From: Geoalkalibacter sp.
GTDB taxonomy: Bacteria; Desulfobacterota; Desulfuromonadia; Desulfuromonadales; Geoalkalibacteraceae
Direction of reading: 5' to 3'
Assembly (NCBI RefSeq): GCF_030605225.1
Contig: NZ_JAUWAV010000033.1
Span: 1 to 49,098 of the forward strand
DNA length: 49,098 bases
The position numbers and the translations under genes were made by a program. The notes beneath the pieces are model-generated. The model did not search any database. It saw only the letters and a program-made list of their open reading frames with translations, and was not told the DNA's origin. This document shows positions 23,538 through 31,223 of this stretch, piece after piece. Each line of letters begins with the position of its first letter. Position 1 is the first letter of the stretch.

Positions 23538-25694
23538 ATGGTTCGTCTCGACGACATTCTCGAAAAAATTCTCTCCTACAATCCCAACGCCGACCTCGAT
23601 GCGGTGCGCAAGGCCTACGTTTTCAGCGCCAAGGTGCATCAGGGGCAGATCCGCCTCTCCGGCGAGCCCTATCTGACCCATCCCATGGAAGTCGCCTACA
23701 TCCTGGCGCTGCTGCGCATGGATGTGGACACGGTGGTGACGGGCCTGCTGCACGATGCCATCGAGGACACCCTCACCACCCTCGACGAGATTCGAACCAT
23801 CTTTGGTAACGAGGTTGCGTCCCTGGTCGACGGCGTGACCAAGATCAGCAAGATCTTTCTGCGCTCCAGCGAAGAGCGGCAGGCGGAAAATTTCCGCAAG
23901 ATGCTCATCGCCATGGCCCGCGACATTCGCGTGATCCTGGTCAAGCTGGCCGATCGCCTGCACAACATGCGCACCCTGAGCTTTCAACCGCAGAACCGGC
24001 AGCAGCGCATCGCCCAGGAAACCCTCGACATCTACGCTCCCCTGGCCAATCGACTCGGCATCAGCTGGATCAAGAGCGAACTTGAGGATCTCGCCCTGCA
24101 GTACCTCGAACCGGCCACCTTCAAGGAACTTTCGGCCAAGGTCGCCAAGCGCAAGAAGGAGCGCGAGGGCTATATCGACCAGGTCAGGGACAAGATCCGC
24201 GCCAAGCTCGAGGCGAACGGCATTCGCGGCGAGGTGTCGGGACGCGCCAAGCACCTCTATTCCATCTATCGCAAGATGGAAAAGCAGGGCATCGACTTCG
24301 AGCAGGTCTACGATCTCATCGCCTTTCGCGTGCTGGTGGATTCGGTGCGCGAGTGCTACGAGGTGCTGGGCATCATCCACTCCACCTGGAAACCGATCCC
24401 CGGGCGCTTCAAGGATTACATCGCCATGCCCAAGGCCAATATGTACCAGTCGCTGCACACGACGGTCATCGGTCCCTTCAATGAGCGCATGGAGGTGCAG
24501 ATCCGCACCTGGGAGATGCACCGCATCGCCGAGGAGGGCATCGCCGCCCACTGGAAATACAAGGAAGGCAAGACCGACGGCGGCGAGGGGCGCGAGGAGC
24601 GCGGCTTCGGCTGGTTGCGCCAGTTGCTTGAATGGCAGCAGGAACTCAAGGACTCCCGCGAGTTCATGGATACGGTCAAGATCGACCTGTTTCCCGAGGA
24701 AGTGTTCGTCTTCACGCCCAAGGGCGAGGTCAAGGAGCTGCCCAAGGGCTCCACGCCCGTCGATTTCGCCTACAGCGTGCACACCGATGTCGGCCACACC
24801 TGCGTGGGGGCGCGCATCAACGGGCGGCTGGTGCCGCTCAAGACCGAGCTGCGCAACGGCGACATCATCGAGGTCATCACGGCGCCCAATCACACGCCGA
24901 GCAAGGACTGGCTCAAGTTCGTCGCCACTTCCAAGGCGCGCAACAAGATCCGTCAGTGGATCAAGGCCGAGCAGCGTGAAAAGAGCATCGAAATTGGGCG
25001 CGACGTGCTGGAGAAGGAGTTGCGCAAGTACGGCATGAGCTTCAACCGCGCCGCTTCGTCCCCCGACATGGCGCGCAGCATCAAGGAACTCGGCTTTGAC
25101 CAGCTGGAGGAGGTGCTGGCCGCCATCGGTTACGGCAAGCTTTCCGCCGGGCAGGTCATCACCCGTCTGGTGCCCCAGGACAAACTGCGCGGCGCGGAAG
25201 AGCAAAAACCCAGCCGCATCGGCCAGGTGCTCGACAAGATCCGCAAAAAGCCCTCCAGCGCCATCAAGATCCAGGGCATCGAAGACATCATGGTACGCTT
25301 CGCCAAGTGCTGCAGTCCGCTGCCCGGTGATGCCGTGGTGGGCTTCATCACCCGCGGCCGCGGCGTGACGGTGCACACCTCCGATTGCCCCCATGTGCTG
25401 GAAGCCGATCCCGAGCGTCGCGTCGATATCGAATGGGACATGAAAAAAAAGGCGTCGCGTCCGGTCAGCATCCGGGTCTACTGCGTGGATCAGAAGGGCA
25501 TGCTGGCGGGCATCACCGGCGCCATCACCAATTGCGAGGCGAACATCATCAGCGCCAGCGTGCATTCCACGGGCGACGGCAAGGGCGTCAACAATTTTGT
25601 CGTCGACGTGCAGAACCTTGAGCATCTCAACAAGGTCGTCAACGCCTTGCTCAAGGTCAAAGGGGTGTACAAGGTGGATCGCCTGCGCAATTGA
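23538..25694 (+). CDS. rel: Bifunctional (p)ppGpp synthetase/hydrolase
   Basis: 718 residues from ATG 23538 (the frame runs further upstream without a ribosome site). HD hydrolase: THPMEVA, LLHDAIEDT, KLADRLHNMRT. Synthetase: GRAKHLYSIYRKM, YDLIAFRVLV, PGRFKDYI, YQSLHTTV, IRTWEMHRIAEEG. TGS: VFTPKGEVKELPKGSTPVDF. A conserved cysteine segment (RFAKCCSPLPGD) and an ACT domain at the C-terminus follow. All catalytic landmarks for making and degrading (p)ppGpp are present, so this is a Rel-type alarmone enzyme sensing amino-acid starvation on the ribosome. It contrasts with the decayed relative at 16802. Named rel rather than relA or spoT because it appears bifunctional. Confidence 0.95.
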   Translation: MVRLDDILEKILSYNPNADLDAVRKAYVFSAKVHQGQIRLSGEPYLTHPMEVAYILALLRMDVDTVVTGLLHDAIEDTLTTLDEIRTIFGNEVASLVDGVTKISKIFLRSSEERQAENFRKMLIAMARDIRVILVKLADRLHNMRTLSFQPQNRQQRIAQETLDIYAPLANRLGISWIKSELEDLALQYLEPATFKELSAKVAKRKKEREGYIDQVRDKIRAKLEANGIRGEVSGRAKHLYSIYRKMEKQGIDFEQVYDLIAFRVLVDSVRECYEVLGIIHSTWKPIPGRFKDYIAMPKANMYQSLHTTVIGPFNERMEVQIRTWEMHRIAEEGIAAHWKYKEGKTDGGEGREERGFGWLRQLLEWQQELKDSREFMDTVKIDLFPEEVFVFTPKGEVKELPKGSTPVDFAYSVHTDVGHTCVGARINGRLVPLKTELRNGDIIEVITAPNHTPSKDWLKFVATSKARNKIRQWIKAEQREKSIEIGRDVLEKELRKYGMSFNRAASSPDMARSIKELGFDQLEEVLAAIGYGKLSAGQVITRLVPQDKLRGAEEQKPSRIGQVLDKIRKKPSSAIKIQGIEDIMVRFAKCCSPLPGDAVVGFITRGRGVTVHTSDCPHVLEADPERRVDIEWDMKKKASRPVSIRVYCVDQKGMLAGITGAITNCEANIISASVHSTGDGKGVNNFVVDVQNLEHLNKVVNALLKVKGVYKVDRLRN

Positions 25695-25737
25695 CCAACA
25701 GGCCGTGCGGCCGCACCTTCGTTTAGAGGAGACTCCT

Positions 25738-26124
25738 ATGCCGATCGAAAAAATTGCCACCGACCAGGCGCCCGCAGCCATCGGACCCTACTCCCAGGGC
25801 ATCCGGGCCGGTGATTTCGTGTTTTTCTCGGGCCAGATCCCTCTGGATCCGCAAACCGGAGAGTTGGTTCCGGGGGGGATCCGCGAGCAGACCGAGCAGG
25901 TCATGGCCAACATGAAAGCGGCCCTGGAGGCGGCGGGGCTGGGTTTTGCCCAGGTGGTCAAGAGCACCATCTATCTGACCGACTTGGGTCAGTTTGCCCT
26001 GGTCAACGAGATTTACGGCCGCTTTTTCGGCGAGGTACCGCCGGCGCGGGCCACCGTGCAGGTTTCGGCGCTGCCGCGCGGCGCGGCGGTGGAGATTGAG
26101 TGGGTCGCTTATTGCGGTTGCTGA
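25738..26124 (+). CDS. ridA: RidA family reactive enamine/imine deaminase
   Basis: 128 residues, ATG with AGAGGAG six bases upstream. Begins IATDQAPAAIGPYSQG and has FFSGQIPLDPQTGEL, KSTIYLTDL, YGRFF and PPARATVQVSALPRGAAVEIE; the arginine in PARAT binds the substrate carboxylate. RidA hydrolyses 2-aminoacrylate and related enamines, protecting PLP enzymes. It follows rel by 43 bases and ends the operon at a strong terminator. Confidence 0.95.
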   Translation: MPIEKIATDQAPAAIGPYSQGIRAGDFVFFSGQIPLDPQTGELVPGGIREQTEQVMANMKAALEAAGLGFAQVVKSTIYLTDLGQFALVNEIYGRFFGEVPPARATVQVSALPRGAAVEIEWVAYCGC

Positions 26125-26131
26125 GTGAAAA

Positions 26132-26175
26132 CGCAAAAAGGGCCGCATCCGATAAGGACGCGACCCTTTTTGCGT
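26132..26175. terminator. Bidirectional terminator between ridA and rpmB
   Basis: CGCAAAAAGGG opens and CCCTTTTTGCG closes a long stem with small internal mismatches around a GATAA loop. Symmetric A and T runs fit termination from both converging operons. Confidence 0.88.
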
Positions 26176-26192
26176 GGATGATCAATAAAGAC

Positions 26193-26384
26193 TTACACGG
26201 CCTTGACGATGGCGCCGGAGCGGATGCAGCGGGTGCAGACCTTGACCGTGCCGACGGTACCATTGCGCAGGGCTTTTACTTTCTGCAGGTTGGGGTACCA
26301 GACTTTTTTGGTTTTGTTATGGGCATGACTGACGTTGTTGCCAGTCGAAGGTTTCTTTCCGCAGATTTCACAAACTCTTGCCAT
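26193..26384 (-). CDS. rpmB: Ribosomal protein L28 (zinc-ribbon form)
   Basis: 63 residues starting [12 protein letters not shown], with AGGAGGT upstream of the ATG. Two cysteine pairs (CEIC and CTRC) mark the zinc-binding form of L28. [11 protein letters not shown] is the conserved rRNA-contact segment. It stands alone between convergent ridA and the DUF523 gene, without rpmG next to it. Confidence 0.97.
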   Translation of the reverse strand: MARVCEICGKKPSTGNNVSHAHNKTKKVWYPNLQKVKALRNGTVGTVKVCTRCIRSGAIVKAV

Positions 26385-26465
26385 GGGACCTGACCTCCTG
26401 GAATTTTGGAACGCCAGTAATTACCACGGAACGGGAGGAAAGGCAAGGGTTTTGTCTGGAATTTT

Positions 26466-26930
26466 TCAGGGATTCATCCGGTCCAGATCCTCTTCACTGA
26501 AAACCGCGATGCCGCGGCTTTTGAGCAGAGCGGTGGTCACGCCGAGGCCGGAAATTCTCTCTTCGCCGCAATAGACCTGATGCACTCCGCAGGAGGGACT
26601 GCGTTCCTTGAGCAATGCTTCGTCGCAGCCGCACAGGCGGGCGATCTTCAGAGTTTCCCGCGCGCCGCGCAGGAACAGGCCGGATCGGTCATCGCCCTGT
26701 TCGCTGATCACTTGGGAGCGGCCCTCGTGGACGCCCATCCCGTCTCCCCCCTGAAAAAAAGTCCGTGAACGGGGCGTCGGCAGCCCCGCCAGTTGTTCGG
26801 GGCAGACGGGCACGGGAATCCGCTGATGACGGCGCAGCCATTCCATGACACCGGCGTGACCCTTGCTCGCCCCGTCGTAGCGGGTGAGCAGACCGAGCAG
26901 GCAGGCGCTGACCAGTAGGGGACGAGACAT
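26466..26930 (-). CDS. DUF523 / TudS-like Fe-S desulfurase family protein
   Basis: 154 residues. Conserved cysteines C10 (VSACLLG), C43 (VPVCPEQ) and C114 (ERSPSCG) are the three ligands of a [4Fe-4S] cluster in the thiouracil desulfurase TudS, with TRYDG and LPTPRS also typical of DUF523. Family members remove sulfur from thiolated pyrimidines; the substrate here is unproven. The ATG at 26930 has no strong ribosome site. It lies 56 bases after purN on the same strand and may be read with it. Confidence 0.85.
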   Translation of the reverse strand: MSRPLLVSACLLGLLTRYDGASKGHAGVMEWLRRHQRIPVPVCPEQLAGLPTPRSRTFFQGGDGMGVHEGRSQVISEQGDDRSGLFLRGARETLKIARLCGCDEALLKERSPSCGVHQVYCGEERISGLGVTTALLKSRGIAVFSEEDLDRMNP

Positions 26931-26986
26931 GGTGCAAGGGCTCCTGAACCGGAAATCGCACCGACGAACCAGGTGGTGGAGAAAAA

Positions 26987-27643
26987 TCAGTCGACGGCGG
27001 GGTTGAACAGAACGGCTTCGTCCGGATCGGCGGGCGGCAGGATGCGCACGCGCCGACCCTCGACGCGCAGGCGGCCTTCGGCGAAAAGTTGTACGGCGCG
27101 GGGATAGATACGGTGCTCCTGGGCGAGAATCCGTGCGGCCAAGGTATCTTGCGTGTCGTTTTCGAGAATCGGCACCACCGCCTGGATGATGATGGGGCCG
27201 GTGTCGAGGCCGCCGTCGACAAAGTGCACCGTGCAGCCGGAAAAGCGCGCCCCGTACTCCAGGGCTTTGCGTTGCACGTCGAGACCGGGGAAGGCGGGCA
27301 GCAGCGAGGGATGAATATTCATGATGGCCTGCGGGAAGGCCTCGATGAACACCGGCGAGAGCAGGCGCATGAACCCGGCCAGAACCACCAGTTCGACCCC
27401 GGCTTCACGCAGGGCGGCGACCATGGCGCGGTCGAAATCCTCGCGCGAAGCAAAGGAGCGGTGGTCGATGACGCAGGTGGCGATGCCGACCTGACGGGCG
27501 CGCTCCAGGGCGTGGGCGTCGGCCTTGTTGCTGGCGACCAGCACGATCTCGGCGTCGATCAGACCCTTGAGGGTCTGCTCGATGAGGGATTGCAGATTGG
27601 AGCCGCGGCCGCTGGCCAGCACGCCCACACGCAGTTTTGGCAA
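26987..27643 (-). CDS. purN: Phosphoribosylglycinamide formyltransferase
   Basis: About 218 residues from a TTG at 27643, chosen for AGGGAG nine bases upstream; a TTG at 27667 overlapping the purM stop would add eight residues. Phosphate loop GVLASGRGSNLQ, catalytic Asn/His in NIHPSLLPAFPG and Asp in GGLDTGPIII. It transfers formyl from 10-formyl-THF to GAR in step 3 of purine synthesis. It is directly downstream of purM in the usual purMN order. The C-terminus extends slightly past the typical end. Confidence 0.94.
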   Translation of the reverse strand: MPKLRVGVLASGRGSNLQSLIEQTLKGLIDAEIVLVASNKADAHALERARQVGIATCVIDHRSFASREDFDRAMVAALREAGVELVVLAGFMRLLSPVFIEAFPQAIMNIHPSLLPAFPGLDVQRKALEYGARFSGCTVHFVDGGLDTGPIIIQAVVPILENDTQDTLAARILAQEHRIYPRAVQLFAEGRLRVEGRRVRILPPADPDEAVLFNPAVD

Positions 27644-27663
27644 GGTCGCTCGCTCCCTGTCGC

Positions 27664-28707
27664 TCAAACCAGCAGTACGTCGCCGGCTTCTTCCTCGGAC
27701 TTGATGATTTCGCCGATGATGAAGGCTTTTTCCTTGAGACCGGAGAGCCGCACCATGATCTCGTCGGTTTCCTGGGCCGGCACGATCAGAACCATGCCGA
27801 TGCCGTAATTGAAGGTGCGATACATTTCGGCATCCTCGATGGCGCCGCCTTCCCGCAAGGCTTCAAAAAGGGCGGGCTTGGCCCAGCTGTCGCGCTCGAT
27901 GACCGCGCGGCAGTGGCGCGGCAGCACGCGCGGCACGTTCTCGGTGATGCCGCCGCCGGTGATGTGCGCGATACCCTTGACGGTGAAATCGCGCAGCAGG
28001 TTGAGAATGGGTTTGACGTAAATACGGGTCGGGGTGAGCAGAGCCTCGCCCAGGGGCAGATCCACTCCGTCGAGGCGCGCGTCGAGCTGCAGGCCCATTT
28101 TTTCGAAGAATACCTTGCGTGCCAGGGAATAACCGTTGGAATGCAGGCCACTGGAGGCGATGCCGATCACCCGATCGCCGACGGTGATGGTGGAGCCGTC
28201 GATGATCTTGCTGTTATCGACCACGCCCACGGTGAAACCCGCTAAATCATATTCGCTCTCGGCGTAAAATCCCGGCATCTCGGCCGTCTCGCCGCCGATG
28301 AGGGCGCAGCCCGCCTCGACGCAGCCGACGGAGATGCCCTTGACGATCTCCACGGCTTTTTCCGGCGCGAGCTTGCCCGTGGCCAGATAATCCAGAAAGA
28401 ACAAAGGCTCGGCGCCCTGCACCACGATGTCGTTGACGCACATGGCGACGAGATCAATGCCCACGGTGTCGTGCTTGTCCATCATGAAGGCCAGCTTGAG
28501 CTTGGTGCCGACGCCGTCGGTGGAAGCCACCAGAGTCGGTTTCTCGTACTTGCCGGCGTTGAGGGAAAACAGACCGCCGAAGCCGCCGATGTCGGTCAGC
28601 ACCTCGGGACGGCTGGTCGCCTTGACCAGGGGTTTGATCATCTGCACGAAACGATTGCCGGCCTCGATGTCGACGCCGGCGTCTTTGTAGGTACTGGGCT
28701 TTTTCAA
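27664..28707 (-). CDS. purM: Phosphoribosylformylglycinamidine cyclo-ligase (AIR synthetase)
   Basis: 347 residues from a TTG at 28707 with AGGAG upstream; this gives the usual MKKPSTYKDAGVDIEAG start, and the open frame to 28743 is probably not translated. Motifs: TDIGGFGGLFSL, ASTDGVGTKLKLA (ATP/substrate loop), VAMCVNDIVVQGAEPLFFLDY, GGETAEMPGFY and ITGGGITENVPRVLP. ATP-dependent ring closure of FGAM to AIR in purine synthesis. Overlapping or abutting purN indicates one transcript. No other pur gene is in the window. Confidence 0.96.
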   Translation of the reverse strand: MKKPSTYKDAGVDIEAGNRFVQMIKPLVKATSRPEVLTDIGGFGGLFSLNAGKYEKPTLVASTDGVGTKLKLAFMMDKHDTVGIDLVAMCVNDIVVQGAEPLFFLDYLATGKLAPEKAVEIVKGISVGCVEAGCALIGGETAEMPGFYAESEYDLAGFTVGVVDNSKIIDGSTITVGDRVIGIASSGLHSNGYSLARKVFFEKMGLQLDARLDGVDLPLGEALLTPTRIYVKPILNLLRDFTVKGIAHITGGGITENVPRVLPRHCRAVIERDSWAKPALFEALREGGAIEDAEMYRTFNYGIGMVLIVPAQETDEIMVRLSGLKEKAFIIGEIIKSEEEAGDVLLV

Positions 28708-28891
28708 GGACGCAAACTCCTGGCGATGGGGAAAAGCAATCATTTTTAAACCGGCCCTTCCCCCCTTGTCAACGGCAATTTCCCCCCCGCCATGCCGTAA
28801 ACATTCTTTCCTTTACAGCCATGGCCCCCCTGCATTATCATCCCTGACGGTCAATAGCTTCCATGAACCTGATTTGTTTGGTATTTTTGCC

Positions 28892-29353
28892 GTGAATAGC
28901 GTCGACATCCGCCCCATGACGCGGGCCGATCTGCCCGCGGTGCTGGAGGTCGAACGGAGCGGGTTCTCCCATCCCTGGACCGAGGCGATGTTCGTCGCCG
29001 AACTGGACAACCCTCGGGCGCGCATCGATCTGCTGAGCCTGGACGGGCGCCTGGCCGCTTATCTGTGTACCTGGTATCTGTGCGCTGAACTGCATGTTCT
29101 CAACCTGGTGACGGCACCGGCGTTTCGCCGAAGGGGTTTGGCGCGACGGTTGCTCGATGAGGCGGTGAAGCGCAGTCGCCCCTTGGGGCTGGAGCGGGTG
29201 CTGCTTGAGGTGCGAGTCGGCAACGTTGCCGCCATCACCCTTTACGAGAGTTGCGGATTTGTTCGCGACGGGGTGCGCAAGCGCTACTATCCCGATGGCG
29301 AGGACGCCCTGCTGATGACCCTGAAGATCGACTCCGTCCTTTCCCACGACTGA
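28892..29353 (+). CDS. rimI: Ribosomal-protein-alanine N-acetyltransferase (RimI-like GNAT)
   Basis: About 153 residues from a GTG at 28892 (MNSVDIRPMTRADLPAV); the frame is open to 28766 but without family residues. GNAT fold: SHPWTEAMF, LVTAPAFRRRGLARRLL (acetyl-CoA loop RRRGLA), LEVRVGNVAAITLYESCGF and RKRYYPDGEDALLM. This spacing is typical of RimI, which acetylates the N-terminus of ribosomal protein S18. No clear ribosome site, so the exact start is uncertain. It is divergent from purM and 29 bases before pyrK. Confidence 0.85.
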   Translation: MNSVDIRPMTRADLPAVLEVERSGFSHPWTEAMFVAELDNPRARIDLLSLDGRLAAYLCTWYLCAELHVLNLVTAPAFRRRGLARRLLDEAVKRSRPLGLERVLLEVRVGNVAAITLYESCGFVRDGVRKRYYPDGEDALLMTLKIDSVLSHD

Positions 29354-29382
29354 CCCTCTATTCTAACTTCGCAAGGCAGGCC

Positions 29383-30240
29383 ATGAAGAACTACAAAACC
29401 ATCATCCTGTCCAACCAGGAGATCTCGCCCGGCTACTACCGCATGCGGCTGCTGACGCCGGGCTTCAGTGAAACCGCCCGGCCAGGGCAGTTTCTCATGA
29501 TGCGCGTGCAGCAGTCGCTGCCGCCGCTGTTGCGCCGACCCTTCGGTATCTTTCGCACCGGCTTTCTGCCGGCGGACTGCGAGGGCATGCCGCCCAAGGA
29601 ATACACGGAAATCCTCTACAAGGTGGTGGGGCGCGGTACCAACATCATGGCGGATCTGCATCGCGGCGATAAGGTCGAGGTGCTGGGTCCCCTGGGGCGC
29701 GGTTTCGATGTGGGCGACCCGAGCGAGGAGAAGATTCTGGTCGGCGGCGGCATCGGCCTGGTTCCCCTCTACATGCTCGCCGAATCTCTTGCCAGCCGCT
29801 GCAAGGTGCGGCTGCTCATGGGCGGGCGTACCCGCGACGACATTCTTGCCGTGACGGAGTTTGAGCGGCTGGGGGTGGAAACCTACGTGTCCACCGATGA
29901 CGGCAGCCTCGGCGAGGAGGGACTGGTGACGCGGGTGCTGGAACGTAAGCTCGATAAATATCCGCGGTCTTCGGTCTATGCCTGCGGTCCCATGCCCATG
30001 CTCGAAGCGGTGTACCGCATCTGCCACCGCCGCCAGGTGCCCCTGCAGGTCTCCCTGGAGGCGCTCATGGCCTGCGGCGTGGGCGCCTGTCTCGGGTGCG
30101 TGGTCAAGGGGGTGGGGCATACGGAGGATGCTCCGCGTTATTTGTGCACCTGCAAGCAGGGGCCGGTGTTTCGCGCCGAGCAACTGGACTGGAGTCGTCT
30201 CGGCGAGGAGCCGGGCTATTGCGAGGGATGCAAGTCGTGA
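29383..30240 (+). CDS. pyrK: Dihydroorotate dehydrogenase electron-transfer subunit
   Basis: 285 residues. FAD site PLLRRPFGIF, NAD-pocket GGGIGLVPLY, and a C-terminal [2Fe-2S] site CGVGACLGC plus a later cysteine in LCTCKQGP. PyrK passes electrons from class 1B PyrD to NAD+, allowing pyrimidine synthesis without quinone or oxygen, as suits an anaerobe. ATG at 29383 with AGGC-type weak ribosome site. Its TGA overlaps the pyrD ATG by one base. Confidence 0.95.
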   Translation: MKNYKTIILSNQEISPGYYRMRLLTPGFSETARPGQFLMMRVQQSLPPLLRRPFGIFRTGFLPADCEGMPPKEYTEILYKVVGRGTNIMADLHRGDKVEVLGPLGRGFDVGDPSEEKILVGGGIGLVPLYMLAESLASRCKVRLLMGGRTRDDILAVTEFERLGVETYVSTDDGSLGEEGLVTRVLERKLDKYPRSSVYACGPMPMLEAVYRICHRRQVPLQVSLEALMACGVGACLGCVVKGVGHTEDAPRYLCTCKQGPVFRAEQLDWSRLGEEPGYCEGCKS

Positions 30241-31178
30241 TGGACAAACAGACAATGAGCAACGGATGTCCCAACCTGACGGTGGATCTCGGCGGACTGG
30301 TGCTGAAGAACCCGGTCATGCCCGCTTCGGGCACCTTTGGCTACGGCGAGGAATACGCGCCTTTTCTCGATCTCAATCGCCTTGGCGCGGTGGTGACCAA
30401 GGGGCTCTCGCTCAAGCCCAAGGCCGGCAACCCCACGCCGCGCATCGCCGAAACCATCAGCGGCATGCTCAACGCCATCGGCCTGCAGAATGTCGGCGTC
30501 GATGATTTCATCAAATTCAAGCTGCCGTTTCTGCGTGAATTTACCACTCCGGTGATCGTCAACTTTTTCGGCAACACCCTGGAGGAGTACGGCGAAGTCG
30601 CAGCGCGGCTCTCCGATATCCCCGAAGTGACGGCCGTCGAACTCAATATTTCCTGTCCCAACGTAAAAAAGGGCGGCATCGTCTTCGGCACCGATCCCAA
30701 GGCCGCGCACGAGGCGGTGAGCACGGTTCGCAAGCAGCTTAACAAGCACCTGATGGTGAAACTGACCCCCAACGTCACCGACATTACGGTGATCGCCCGC
30801 GCGGTGGAAGAGGCGGGTGCCGATTCCATCAGCTGTATCAACACCATCACCGGCATGGCGGTGGACATCAAGACGCGCCGGCCGCGCCTGGCCAACCGCA
30901 CCGGCGGCCTGTCCGGTCCGGCCATCCGGCCGGTGGCGCTGCGCATGGTACATCAGGTGGTGCAGGCGGTAAAAATCCCGGTGATCGGCGTGGGCGGTAT
31001 CGTGCGGCCCATGGACGCGCTGGAATTTCTCATCGTCGGTGCCAAGGCCGTGCAGGTGGGCACCGCCAATTTCGTTGATCCCGCCTCCATGATCACCATC
31101 ATCGAAGGTATCGAGCAATTTCTTCTGGAGGAAGGCCTCTCGGACATCAATCAGCTCATCGGCAGTCTGGAGTTGTAA
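30240..31178 (+). CDS. pyrD: Dihydroorotate dehydrogenase, class 1B catalytic subunit
   Basis: 312 residues from the ATG at 30240 that shares one base with the pyrK stop. NPVMPASGTFGYG, the class 1 catalytic cysteine in ELNISCPNVKKGG, KLTPNVTDI, INTITGMAVD and GVGGI (FMN phosphate site). It oxidises dihydroorotate to orotate in step 4 of pyrimidine synthesis as a heterotetramer with PyrK. The neighbouring pyrK and the cysteine (class 2 enzymes use serine) settle the class. Confidence 0.96.
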   Translation: MDKQTMSNGCPNLTVDLGGLVLKNPVMPASGTFGYGEEYAPFLDLNRLGAVVTKGLSLKPKAGNPTPRIAETISGMLNAIGLQNVGVDDFIKFKLPFLREFTTPVIVNFFGNTLEEYGEVAARLSDIPEVTAVELNISCPNVKKGGIVFGTDPKAAHEAVSTVRKQLNKHLMVKLTPNVTDITVIARAVEEAGADSISCINTITGMAVDIKTRRPRLANRTGGLSGPAIRPVALRMVHQVVQAVKIPVIGVGGIVRPMDALEFLIVGAKAVQVGTANFVDPASMITIIEGIEQFLLEEGLSDINQLIGSLEL

Positions 31179-31223
31179 GGGCTGTGAGGAGACAGGCGTG
31201 AGGAGTGCGGAGTCTTAACCCCC

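Noticed and set aside
23490-25781. 763-codon antisense frame over rel
   Set aside because: Shadow of rel; no recognisable domain.
31179-31223. GTGAGGAG direct repeats before the fusion gene
   Set aside because: Two short purine-rich matches in a small gap; may only reflect ribosome-site-like sequence.
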